A stretch of DNA of 64,000 bases from Leclercia adecarboxylata. GTDB lineage: Bacteria > Pseudomonadota > Gammaproteobacteria > Enterobacterales > Enterobacteriaceae. Location: the NCBI RefSeq assembly GCF_006874705.1, contig NZ_CP035382.1, positions 682,001-746,000 of the forward strand. Reading direction: 5' to 3'. Positions 30,741 through 40,800 of the stretch are shown in pieces; the first letter of the stretch is position 1; each line of letters begins with the position of its first letter. Position numbers and translations under genes: made by a program. The notes below the pieces were generated by a model. That model worked only from the letters and a program-made list of their open reading frames with translations. It did not search any database and was not told the origin of the DNA.

Positions 30741-31595
30741 ATGAAAATCCCAAACAGACTCCAGCCCCTGGTCGATGACGGCCTGATAGACAACGTGCTT
30801 CAACGCCTGAAAAGCGGCAAAGAGGCTGACGTTTACACCGTGCTATGCGGGGACCAAATCCAGTGTGCCAAAGTGTACAAGGAAGCGTCACAGCGCAGCT
30901 TTAAGCAGGCCGTACAGTATCAGGAAGGCCGCAAGGTGCGGAATACGCGTGATGCCCGCGCCATGCAAAAAGGCTCTAAATTTGGCCGTAAACAGCAAGA
31001 AGAGGTCTGGCACACGGCAGAGGTTGATGCGTTATTCCGTCTGGCGAACGCCGGGGTACGCGTGCCGCAGCCCTATATGTGTCTGGACGGCGTACTGCTG
31101 ATGGAGCTGGTCACGGACGGTGATGGCGCCGTTGCGCCACGCCTGAGCGATGTGTCTTTAACTGAAGCAGAAGCCGTAAAAGATTTCGACACCATGATCC
31201 GCAACATCGTGCGCATGCTGTGTGCCGGTATTGTCCACGGTGACCTGTCAGAGTTTAACGTGCTGCTTGATGCCCAGGGGCCGGTCATTATCGACCTGCC
31301 GCAGGCGGTGGATGCCGCCGCGAACAACCATGCCCAGTCCATGTTTGAACGCGATGTGAATAACATCACCGTGTATTACGGTCAGTTCGCCCCGCAGCTG
31401 TTGAAAACGCGCTACGGAAAAGAGATCTGGATGCTCTATGAAGACGGGAAATTAACCCCGGAAACCCCGCTCACCGGGCTGTTTGTCGAAGACGTTCATG
31501 ATGTGGATATGGATTCCCTGATGGATGAGATCGTTTCGGCAGAAGATGAGTATTACGAACGCCAGCGCGCCATCAGAGAGCGCGAAGAGGATTAA
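30741..31595 (+). CDS. RIO-family serine protein kinase (PA4780-like)
   Basis: The 284-residue product is a bacterial RIO1-like atypical kinase. It has an ATP-binding Lys in CAKVYKEASQRSFKQAVQYQEG, catalytic loop HGDLSEFN (Asp and Asn present) and metal-binding DLPQ in IIDLPQAVD. All key kinase residues are intact. The start MKIPNRLQPLVDDGL (30741) matches the family; upstream ATGs at 30690 and 30724 are in frame but give atypical N-termini. No ribosome-binding site is strong. It is not part of the K-12 set at this locus, and its target is unknown. Confidence 0.87.
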   Translation: MKIPNRLQPLVDDGLIDNVLQRLKSGKEADVYTVLCGDQIQCAKVYKEASQRSFKQAVQYQEGRKVRNTRDARAMQKGSKFGRKQQEEVWHTAEVDALFRLANAGVRVPQPYMCLDGVLLMELVTDGDGAVAPRLSDVSLTEAEAVKDFDTMIRNIVRMLCAGIVHGDLSEFNVLLDAQGPVIIDLPQAVDAAANNHAQSMFERDVNNITVYYGQFAPQLLKTRYGKEIWMLYEDGKLTPETPLTGLFVEDVHDVDMDSLMDEIVSAEDEYYERQRAIREREED

Positions 31596-31603
31596 CGTCC
31601 AGC

Positions 31604-31634
31604 AAGCCCGCACGGTATTCCCGGCGGGCTTTGT
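31604..31634 (+). terminator. Terminator after the RIO kinase gene
   Basis: The stem AAGCCCGC/GCGGGCTT with a 12-nt loop lies 9 nt after the RIO stop and before the convergent nanQ end; the T tract is short. Confidence 0.7.
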
Positions 31635-31644
31635 GTTCCAGCGC

Positions 31645-32977
<1,333 letters not shown>

Positions 32978-32981
<4 letters not shown>

Positions 32982-33667
32982 TTTGTCGCTCCCAGTAAGG
33001 CATCCCGATACCACTGGCAGATATGCTCCAGCCGGGTGATCGCCGAGCCGACCGTGACGGCCCACGCCCCCTGTTCGATGGCCTGTGCCGCCAGGGCCGG
33101 CGAGTTATAGCGCCCCTCGGCCACCACCCGACAACCGGCCTGACTCAGCGAGGCCACCAGAGCCAGATCCGGCTCGTCAGGCGTCTCCGGTGAGGTGTAA
33201 CCCGACAGCGTGGTGCCAATCAGCTGCGTCCCCAACTGGTGACAATACAGCCCCTCTTCCTGCGAGGAGCAGTCGGCCATGGCGATCAGCTGATGGTGCT
33301 GAATGCGCGCCAGCAGCGCCTCAACGGGTACCGGGCGCGGGCGCCGGGTACCGTCAAAGGCGATGATGCTGGCCCCCGCTTCGGCTAAAGCATCCACGTC
33401 CTCCAGCCAGGGGGTGATACGCACCGGGGAGTCGGGCAGATCGCGTTTCACAATGCCGATAATCGGGATTGTCACCACGGCGCGTACGGCACGCAGGTTC
33501 TCAACCCCTTCGATGCGCAGCGCCACAGCACCCGCCTGTTCGGCCGCCAGCGCCATCGCCGCGATAATCTCCGGTTTATCCAGCGGGCTATCCGGCACCG
33601 GCTGGCAGGAGACAATCAGACCGCCCTGGGCTTTCACTTTTGCTTCCAACTCGTCAAGGAATGACAT
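32978..33667 (-). CDS. nanE: N-acetylmannosamine-6-phosphate 2-epimerase NanE
   Basis: NanE converts ManNAc-6-phosphate to GlcNAc-6-phosphate. The 229-residue TIM-barrel product has IGIVKRD (catalytic Lys), FDGTRRPRP and the VTVGSAITR phosphate-binding end. The start [14 protein letters not shown] (33667) agrees with the family length. It follows nanT by 25 nt in the nan operon. Confidence 0.95.
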
Positions 33668-33692
33668 AACACCTCCATTAAGAAATTCAGCT

Positions 33693-35183
33693 TCAGCCTT
33701 TGTTTTTGACAAACTGGCTGGCCCTTTCGCCAGCAATCAGAGCGCCGCTAAAAGGTTTACCGTCGATAGCATCATGGGTACGCAGGGCCTCCGGATGGAG
33801 CCAGCGCTGCACGCGGGACGGCATATCAAAGCCAATCAGCAGGATGACGACAAAGGTCAGGCCAAACGAGAGCGAACAGAGCGCGGTGCCCAGATCCAGA
33901 CGCTGGGCAATAAACGCCCCCAGCACCGGGGCTAACGCGCCACCTAATGCGCCCACGTTGTAGGTAAAGCCGAGCCCGGCCGCGCGCTGCTCGGTATCAA
34001 AATAGCCTCCGATCAGTTTAGGCAGGATCCCGGAGATCCCCTGACCGAACATCTGCTGGAAGAAGAGCAGCAGGCCCAGCACCCAGACGCTGCTGCCGCC
34101 GATGGTGAATACCGGAATGATCAGCAGCTGCGAGGCCAGCAGGCTCCAGACATAGGCTTTCCGCGTGCCTAACCAGTCCCCGAGGAAGCCGCCGGCACAG
34201 CAGCCTGCCGCAGATCCAAAGCCGCTGAAGAACAGCACCTGGGCGACGGTGGCGGGATCGTAAGCCAGATCGGTTTTCAGATACGTGGGTAACAGCGCCT
34301 GGATAGGCCAGGAGTATAAGAAAGCAAACAGCACCACCACCATCAGGGTGACGCCGGTCGGCCAGCGTTTGCCGTTGCTCTGCACCATAAAGCTGATAAA
34401 GATCCCCGCGCACAGCAGGCCGAGCACGGCGACAATGGCGGCGCTGTCCAGTTGGCCGGCGAAGCAGAACCACAGCGAGACAGCCGCCACCAGCGTCATG
34501 GCGATATTAATGACCCGATGTTCGCCGCGATAAAGAATATCCACCATGGTTTTGACCGGGGTTTTGCTCTGCTGTTTCTCCTTCCAGTCTTCCGCTTCCG
34601 GGATGTTTTTACGCAGCCACAGGGCAAAGATAATCGGCAGAATGCCGATGAAGAACAGCGCCCGCCAGCCCCACTCCGGCACCACGAGGCTGTAAACCTG
34701 GGCCGCCACTACCGCCCCGACGGAGAAGCCAGAAATCAAAAAACCGCTGGCTTTATTGCGCAGGTGCTTTGGCCAGCTTTCGATCACGTAGGTCGCGCTG
34801 GAGCCGTACTCCCCCGCCATCCCCATGCCGATCACCAGACGGGCAATGAACATGGTGGTGTACCCCTGGGCCAGGCCGCACGCCAGAGTGCCCACGGAGA
34901 AGAGGACGATACTGCTCACCATCGCCAGGCGGCGACCGTAGCGATCCCCCATCGCGCCCAGCACCAGACCGCCGAACCAGCGGGAGATAAAGGCGGCGGA
35001 GATCAGGCTCGCGGCGTGCAGGGTGGTCAGGCCGAATTCGGTTTTTATATCGGTGAGGACGAGGGCGATCAGAACAAAATCAAAACCATCCAGAACATAG
35101 CCAACCCAGGCGGCAGAAAAGGCACGCCACTGTTGACGGTTGAGGCAACGATACCACGGGACATTTTGTGTCATTGTATTCAT
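33693..35183 (-). CDS. nanT: Sialic acid transporter NanT
   Basis: NanT is the major-facilitator proton symporter for N-acetylneuraminate in the inner membrane. The 496-residue product has 12-14 membrane helices, the MFS motif [10 protein letters not shown] after helix 2 and [11 protein letters not shown] in the central loop. Length and start ([12 protein letters not shown]) match E. coli NanT, with GGAG six bases from the ATG. A hairpin in the 88-bp nanA-nanT gap may tune their relative levels. Confidence 0.95.
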   Translation of the reverse strand: MNTMTQNVPWYRCLNRQQWRAFSAAWVGYVLDGFDFVLIALVLTDIKTEFGLTTLHAASLISAAFISRWFGGLVLGAMGDRYGRRLAMVSSIVLFSVGTLACGLAQGYTTMFIARLVIGMGMAGEYGSSATYVIESWPKHLRNKASGFLISGFSVGAVVAAQVYSLVVPEWGWRALFFIGILPIIFALWLRKNIPEAEDWKEKQQSKTPVKTMVDILYRGEHRVINIAMTLVAAVSLWFCFAGQLDSAAIVAVLGLLCAGIFISFMVQSNGKRWPTGVTLMVVVLFAFLYSWPIQALLPTYLKTDLAYDPATVAQVLFFSGFGSAAGCCAGGFLGDWLGTRKAYVWSLLASQLLIIPVFTIGGSSVWVLGLLLFFQQMFGQGISGILPKLIGGYFDTEQRAAGLGFTYNVGALGGALAPVLGAFIAQRLDLGTALCSLSFGLTFVVILLIGFDMPSRVQRWLHPEALRTHDAIDGKPFSGALIAGERASQFVKNKG

Positions 35184-35238
35184 GTCAGTCTCCGCAATGG
35201 GTAAACCCATACGCTGTTTTTGTAGGGTACAGCTTCAG

Positions 35239-35262
35239 TGATGCCGGACAGGCCCGGCATCA
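35239..35262 (-). repeat. Inverted repeat between nanA and nanT
   Basis: TGATGCCGG and CCGGCATCA form a perfect 9-bp stem with a 6-nt loop, REP-like in composition. It lies inside the operon and lacks a T tract, so it probably protects nanA mRNA or dampens nanT expression and does not stop transcription. Confidence 0.7.
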
Positions 35263-35271
35263 GACGTTGTC

Positions 35272-36171
35272 TTAACCTTGTTCTTTTTCTTGTTGAAGTT
35301 GTTGCGCTAATGTCCGCAGCGCGGGCAGATATTTTTCATCAACCGGCGCAAACGGCTTGCGGCACAGCGGAACCTCAATCACGCCCATGTAGTGCAGAAC
35401 GGTTTTCAGGCCGCGGAACACGCCGACCTTGATCAGCAGGTCGATAACCTCATTACATTTTGTCTGCAGCGCCTGGGCGGTGGCGATATCCCCCTCTTTC
35501 AGGGCTTTCACGATCCCCTGATAACGCCAGCCCATGACGTTATAGGTGCTGCCGATCCCGCCGTCTGCCCCCGCCAGCAGGCCGGATGCGAAGATCTCAT
35601 CGTAACCGTTGTAGAGCACCAGATCCGGGTGTGCCCGGCGGATCTGCTCCATCTGGAAGAGATCGCCGGAGGTCTGCTTCAGGGCGCCCACGCCCGGCAG
35701 AGTGACCAGGGTGTTGATCTGATCCAGAGAGAGCTTCACCCCGCTGAGGGCCGGAATGTTGTACACCACCATCGGCAGCCCTTCCGCAGAATCAACGATC
35801 CCGCGGTAGTGAGCGCAGTGCTCTTCAAAGCTGAACGGATAGTAGAACGGCGTCACGGCAGAGACGGCGTCATAGCCAAAACGGCTGGCGGCCTGGGCGA
35901 GCTGCTGGCTTTCATGGGTGCTGACGGTGCCGACGTGAGCAATCAGGGTAATTTTCCCTTTCGCCTCTTCGGCCACGATTTCAAGCACCTCCTGACGTTC
36001 CGCGATGCTCTGCACAAAGGCTTCGCCGGTGGAACCCCCGACGTAGAGACCGTCCATCCCCTGGGCAATATTGAACCGCACCAGCTGGCGCAGGCTTTGG
36101 GTATCCAGCTGCAGCTGGTCATTAAACGGTGTAAGAAGCGCGGGCATAACCCCTTTCAGCGTAACTGACAT
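35272..36171 (-). CDS. nanA: N-acetylneuraminate lyase NanA
   Basis: NanA cleaves sialic acid to ManNAc and pyruvate through a Schiff base. The 299-residue product is a DapA/NanA-family TIM barrel with the Tyr of [10 protein letters not shown] (near 137), the Schiff-base Lys of ALKQTSGD (near 165) and GGSTGEAF. It is the first gene of the nan operon; the NanR operator lies 37 bp upstream. Confidence 0.96.
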   Translation of the reverse strand: MSVTLKGVMPALLTPFNDQLQLDTQSLRQLVRFNIAQGMDGLYVGGSTGEAFVQSIAERQEVLEIVAEEAKGKITLIAHVGTVSTHESQQLAQAASRFGYDAVSAVTPFYYPFSFEEHCAHYRGIVDSAEGLPMVVYNIPALSGVKLSLDQINTLVTLPGVGALKQTSGDLFQMEQIRRAHPDLVLYNGYDEIFASGLLAGADGGIGSTYNVMGWRYQGIVKALKEGDIATAQALQTKCNEVIDLLIKVGVFRGLKTVLHYMGVIEVPLCRKPFAPVDEKYLPALRTLAQQLQQEKEQG

Positions 36172-36207
36172 ACAAACCTCGAGTGTGTGGTGATGATGTT
36201 ATGACTG

Positions 36208-36230
36208 TAGACCTTTATACCTGTTATACC
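36208..36230 (-). promoter_or_regulatory. NanR operator
   Basis: On the minus strand three direct repeats read GGTATA (36225-36230), GGTATA (36216-36221) and GGTCTA (36208-36213), spaced as in the E. coli nanA operator (GGTATA x3). The third repeat carries one substitution. NanR bound here represses nanATEKQ until sialic acid is present. Confidence 0.85.
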
Positions 36231-36298
36231 AGTAAGACCGAAACAAAGATCATCGAAATGCGCAGAACGCGATCCAGTTCACTAAACGATCGTGGGGA

Positions 36299-37084
36299 CT
36301 ACTTGCGACGCTTCTTGGTCTGATCGAAGGCGTGCCAGGTGGCGAAAACGCTGGTGAGGTGCGCCTGCAGGGCCTGTTCAGCCGCATCGGGATCCTGGCT
36401 GCGGATCGCCTTAAAAATGGCGATATGTTGCTGATAGCTGGTGTTATTATGCTCGCGCAGCGCCTGCTCAGGCACCGCAGGACGGGCGGCGATCAGCCAG
36501 TCGATCAGGGCCACGTGGATGGCCATAAAGATAGGGTTATTGGGGATCTCCGCCAGCACGCGGTGAAACTCGACGTCAGAGCGGATAAAGAGCGCGTTGT
36601 CATCCAGCGACTGGCTGTTCAGCTCCAGCGCTTTTTCCAGCAGGGCGATCTGCGCCTCGCTGGCATGCTGGGCGGCATGGCGCACCAGGCTGGATTCAAA
36701 GAACAGGCGCAGCTGCTCGAAGTGGGCAATTCCGCCCGGATGGGCCAGAAAATCCTTCGCCATGCCGGAAAGCTCGCTGATGATGGTATCCGCAGACGGC
36801 CGCGAAATGCGGGCGCGCTCGCCGTTCTGGATCTGCACCAGCCCTTTGCGTTTTAACGCTGCCAGCGCTTCGCGGACCGAGGGCCGACCCACGTTAAAAA
36901 AGGCCATCAGCTCGCGCTCGGAAGGAAGCTGCTCCCCTTCGGCGAACTCCCGGCGACGGATCATCTGCTCCAGCTCTTCTTCCACCATCTCGGACAATTT
37001 CTTGCGCGCCAGTGGACGACGGCGTAATGCACGCCCAATGGTTTCCTGGGAGGTTTCTGCCTGTTTTTCGCGGGACAAAGTCAT
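36299..37084 (-). CDS. nanR: Sialic acid-responsive repressor NanR
   Basis: NanR is a GntR/FadR-family repressor released by N-acetylneuraminate. The 261-residue product has an N-terminal winged helix-turn-helix ([29 protein letters not shown]). A C-terminal all-helical FCD domain follows, with the metal/ligand His set in [12 protein letters not shown] and HAQ-type segments. I start at ATG 37084 ([12 protein letters not shown]); an upstream ATG at 37174 would add 30 residues with no homology. It lies just upstream of nanA on the same strand. Confidence 0.93.
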   Translation of the reverse strand: MTLSREKQAETSQETIGRALRRRPLARKKLSEMVEEELEQMIRRREFAEGEQLPSERELMAFFNVGRPSVREALAALKRKGLVQIQNGERARISRPSADTIISELSGMAKDFLAHPGGIAHFEQLRLFFESSLVRHAAQHASEAQIALLEKALELNSQSLDDNALFIRSDVEFHRVLAEIPNNPIFMAIHVALIDWLIAARPAVPEQALREHNNTSYQQHIAIFKAIRSQDPDAAEQALQAHLTSVFATWHAFDQTKKRRK

Positions 37085-37582
37085 AGACGTTACATCGTAA
37101 GAAGTTGAGTTAAAGAGTTCTTTATCATAACACAGGCCTTCCTGCCAGGTGATATGCGAACGGAAGCAATACACCCTGAATAATTATCAATTACAGAAAC
37201 GATTAAATATTCACTGATATTCACTGGCTATTATTAAATTTGACCAACCGTTCAAATATTCCTTCGCAGGGTAATATTGTTGTTACCGCCCCAGGAATTT
37301 AAAAAAATAAATTCGCCTGCTAAATAACTTTAACATTTCACAGAAATAGCCGGGAAAATAATTTCGAAAATATAGACAGCGTCATTCAATTTGTACAACT
37401 CTGCAAAAATGGCGTAGAAAAAATAATAACCGCGCCTCTGAGTGCTCATAAAAAAGTATTATTGTGGGAAGATAAAGACCCTTCATAGTTATCTCAATAG
37501 CGAGACAGTAACATGTGATAACACTTTTAAACATTCGTTAAGCCCCGCTAAAACCTTGTCATGTCTGTGGCCCTAACCTTTT

Positions 37583-37600
37583 GAATGTGTTTGCACATTC
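37583..37600. promoter_or_regulatory. Inverted repeat upstream of the RTX peroxidase gene (possible operator)
   Basis: GAATGTG-TTTG-CACATTC is a perfect palindrome with a 4-nt centre, 250 bp before the peroxidase start. It resembles a regulator half-site pair but is too close-spaced for the CRP consensus. The rest of the 37085-37849 gap is AT-rich, with no open frame or other element I can support. Confidence 0.4.
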
Positions 37601-37849
37601 GAAGCGTCGAGTCCGTCAGTGATTTTATTTATCTCTCCACAGGAGGGATAAATAAACTTACCCAAAATTTACCCCTGCAACCCCGGTAATAACGGAGAAA
37701 GGGCACTGTCATTAACGACTTAACACGGAGCGCATTAATGCAATCACCGACCCTGGATTAATCCCGCACGACCCGGCACGTTCTTTTCGCATAATTTTTA
37801 AACAGCGAAAAGCAATGATGATATCGATTCAAGATTGAGGTAATTAATT

Positions 37850-40800
37850 ATGGCCGAACAATATGATTTTACTGTCACGCTGCATGACCTCGAATTTATT
37901 CTCAAGCAGATCAAGATCTCCGAATCCGCCACGAATGCCGATGGCACCGTCAACGGCGACGCGCTGCGTGACGCGGTAGGTGACCCGCTGCTCCCGTACG
38001 GCATACGTACCGTGGACGGCTCCTGGAACAACCTGTTACCGGGTCAGGAGATGTACGGCTCTGCCGACCAGACCATGCCAAGGCTGGTGCCGCTGGATCT
38101 GGAAGCCATTCAGAACAATCCAGAGCTGGCTAAATATCTGAGTACCTCCGGCCCTAACGGCGTGGTGACCGATTCCGACCCGCGCACCATCAGTAATATT
38201 ATTTCCGACCAGACCGCCAATAACCCGGCGGCAGTGGATGCGGCGGAAGGACTCAAAGACGCCCCCGGGGGCGGCACCAGCGAGAACGGCAGTCTGTCCA
38301 TCCCTAACCTCTCCCCGGATGTCGGGTTATCGCCCGCCTTCAACGGCTGGATGACCTTCTTCGGCCAGTTCTTTGACCACGGTCTGGATCTGATCCCCAA
38401 AGAGGGCAACGGGATCGTGTTTATTCCGCTGATGCCTGACGATCCGCTGTACAAAGAGGGCTCCCCGACGAACTTCATGATCCTCACCCGGGCTAAAGTG
38501 GATGCCACCCATAATACGGTGAACACCACCACCCCGTGGATCGATCAGAACCAGACCTACACCTCCCATCCGTCGCACCAGATCTTCCTGCGCGAATTCA
38601 CCATCATTGATGGCAAGCCTGAGCCCACCGGTAATCTGCTGGATGGCGCGCACGGGATCGCCACCTGGGGGGAGGTCAAAGCTCATGCCCTGCAGTTCCT
38701 CGGCATTCAGCTGACCGATGCGGATATTTTCAACGTGCCGCTGCTGGCGACCGACCGCTACGGCAACCTGATGTTAAGCGCCAACGGCAAGGTGCAGATT
38801 GTCACCCTCCACGGGCTGGTTGAGGCCAACGGCGGCTTGCTGCCTTCTGACACCCTGCGTACCGGCCATGCCTTCCTCGATGACATCGCCCACACCGCCG
38901 TGCCGAAAGTTGACGCCAACGGCGTCCTGCTGGCCGATGCCAACGATGTGATTGGCGGCGCGCCAGAAGCCGGCACCTACGACAACGAACTGCTCGATCG
39001 CCACTTCATTACCGGTGACGGTCGCGGCAACGAGAACATCGGCTTAACCGCGGTGCACTCGGTGTTCCACGACGAACATAACCGTCTGGTGGAGCAGTAC
39101 AAAGCCACCATTCTGGGCTCCGGCGATATCAGCGTGATCAACCAGTGGCTGATGCCGAACCACCAGATCACCGAGATCCCGGCGGATACCAGCACCCTGG
39201 TGTGGAACGGCGAATACCTGTTCCAGGCCGGTCGCTTCACGACCGAGATGGAATACCAGCACCTGGTATTTGAAGAGTTTGCCCGCGCCGTCCAGCCGGC
39301 GGTCGACCCCTTTGTCTTCTCGAACACCGCCGACATCAACCCGGCGATCTTCGCCGAGTTCGCCCACGTGGTCTACCGCTTCGGCCACTCGATGCTCACC
39401 GAGAGCGTCGATCGTATCGGCATGGATATGGCAAGTGACGACCTGGGGCTTATTCAGGCCTTCCTTAACCCACTGGCCTTCGATAACGACGGCTCGATGG
39501 AAAGTCATGCCGCTATCGGCGCGATTGTGCGCGGGATGACCCGTCAGGTGGGCAACGAAATCGATGAGTTCCTGACCGGTGCCCTGCGCAATAACCTGGT
39601 CGGTCTGCCGCTGGATCTCGGCGCACTTAACATCGCCCGCGGCCGCGACACCTTTATGCCCACCCTCAATCAGGCCCGTGCGCAGTTCTTCGAACTGACG
39701 GGCAACAGCGAATTGAAACCCTACGAGAGCTGGGCTGACTTTGCTGTTTACCTGAAAAATACCGCCTCGATCCTCAACTTTATGGCCGCCTACGGACAGC
39801 ATCAGTTGATCCTGGATGCACAGACCATCGAAGGTAAACGCGCAGCGGTAGATTTCCTGCTGTTTGGTGATGCCAACGATCCACGGCGCGCCGATGCGTT
39901 TGACTTCTTCAACAGCACGGGCGCATGGGCTAACAAAGAAACGGGCCTGAACATGGTCGACTTCTGGATTGGCGGCCTGGCAGAGCGGAAAAATGAGTTC
40001 GGCGGCATGCTCGGATCCACCTTCAACTTCGTCTTTGAGACGCAGATGGAGATGCTGCAGGACGGGGACCGTTTCTACTACCTGAGCCGTACCCAGGGCC
40101 TTAACATGCTGACCCAGCTGGAGGCCAACTCCTTTGCCGCCCTGGTGATGCGTAACAGCGACCTCGGCAATGAAGGCTCCTCTCACGTGCATGCGAAACT
40201 GTTCATGACCCCGGATCATATTCTGGAAGTGAACACCGGGGTACAGATTGGCGCCGATCCTAAATGGGGTAATGCGCTGAAAGACCTGCTCACCCCGCTG
40301 GTGGTACGCAAAGCGGCCGGGGCGGACGTTGACGGCGATGGCAAGGCGGATGGCGCTTACCTGAAATACATCGGCGACGGGCACGTAGTACTGGGGGGCT
40401 CTGCCGGTAACGACACCTTAATCGGCGGTAAAGGGATCGACAGCCTGTGGGGCGACGGCGGCAACGACCGTCTCGACGGCGGCGATGAAGCCGATACCGT
40501 GCACGGCGGCGACGGGGACGACATCATCACCGACACCGGTACGCCGGTTGGCGGAGCGGACTTCCTGCACGGCGATGCCGGAAACGACGTCATCTTCTCC
40601 GGCAACGGTAACGACCTGAGCTTCGGCGGCAGCGGCCAGGACTTTATTGTGGTGGGCGAGGATGCGCAGGAGGTGTTTGGCGGTCTGGGCAATGACTTCA
40701 TCATGGGTGGCTCCGGTGCCGACGCGCTGCTGGGGAACGAAGGTGATGACTGGCTTGAAGGCGGCGACGGCTTTGACTCCCTGACGGGTGAAAACTCCGA

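Noticed and set aside
39044..40384. A 446-codon minus-strand frame opposite the peroxidase
   Set aside because: The plus strand has intact peroxidase and RTX motifs over the same bases; the minus frame shows no family features and no ribosome-binding site of note.
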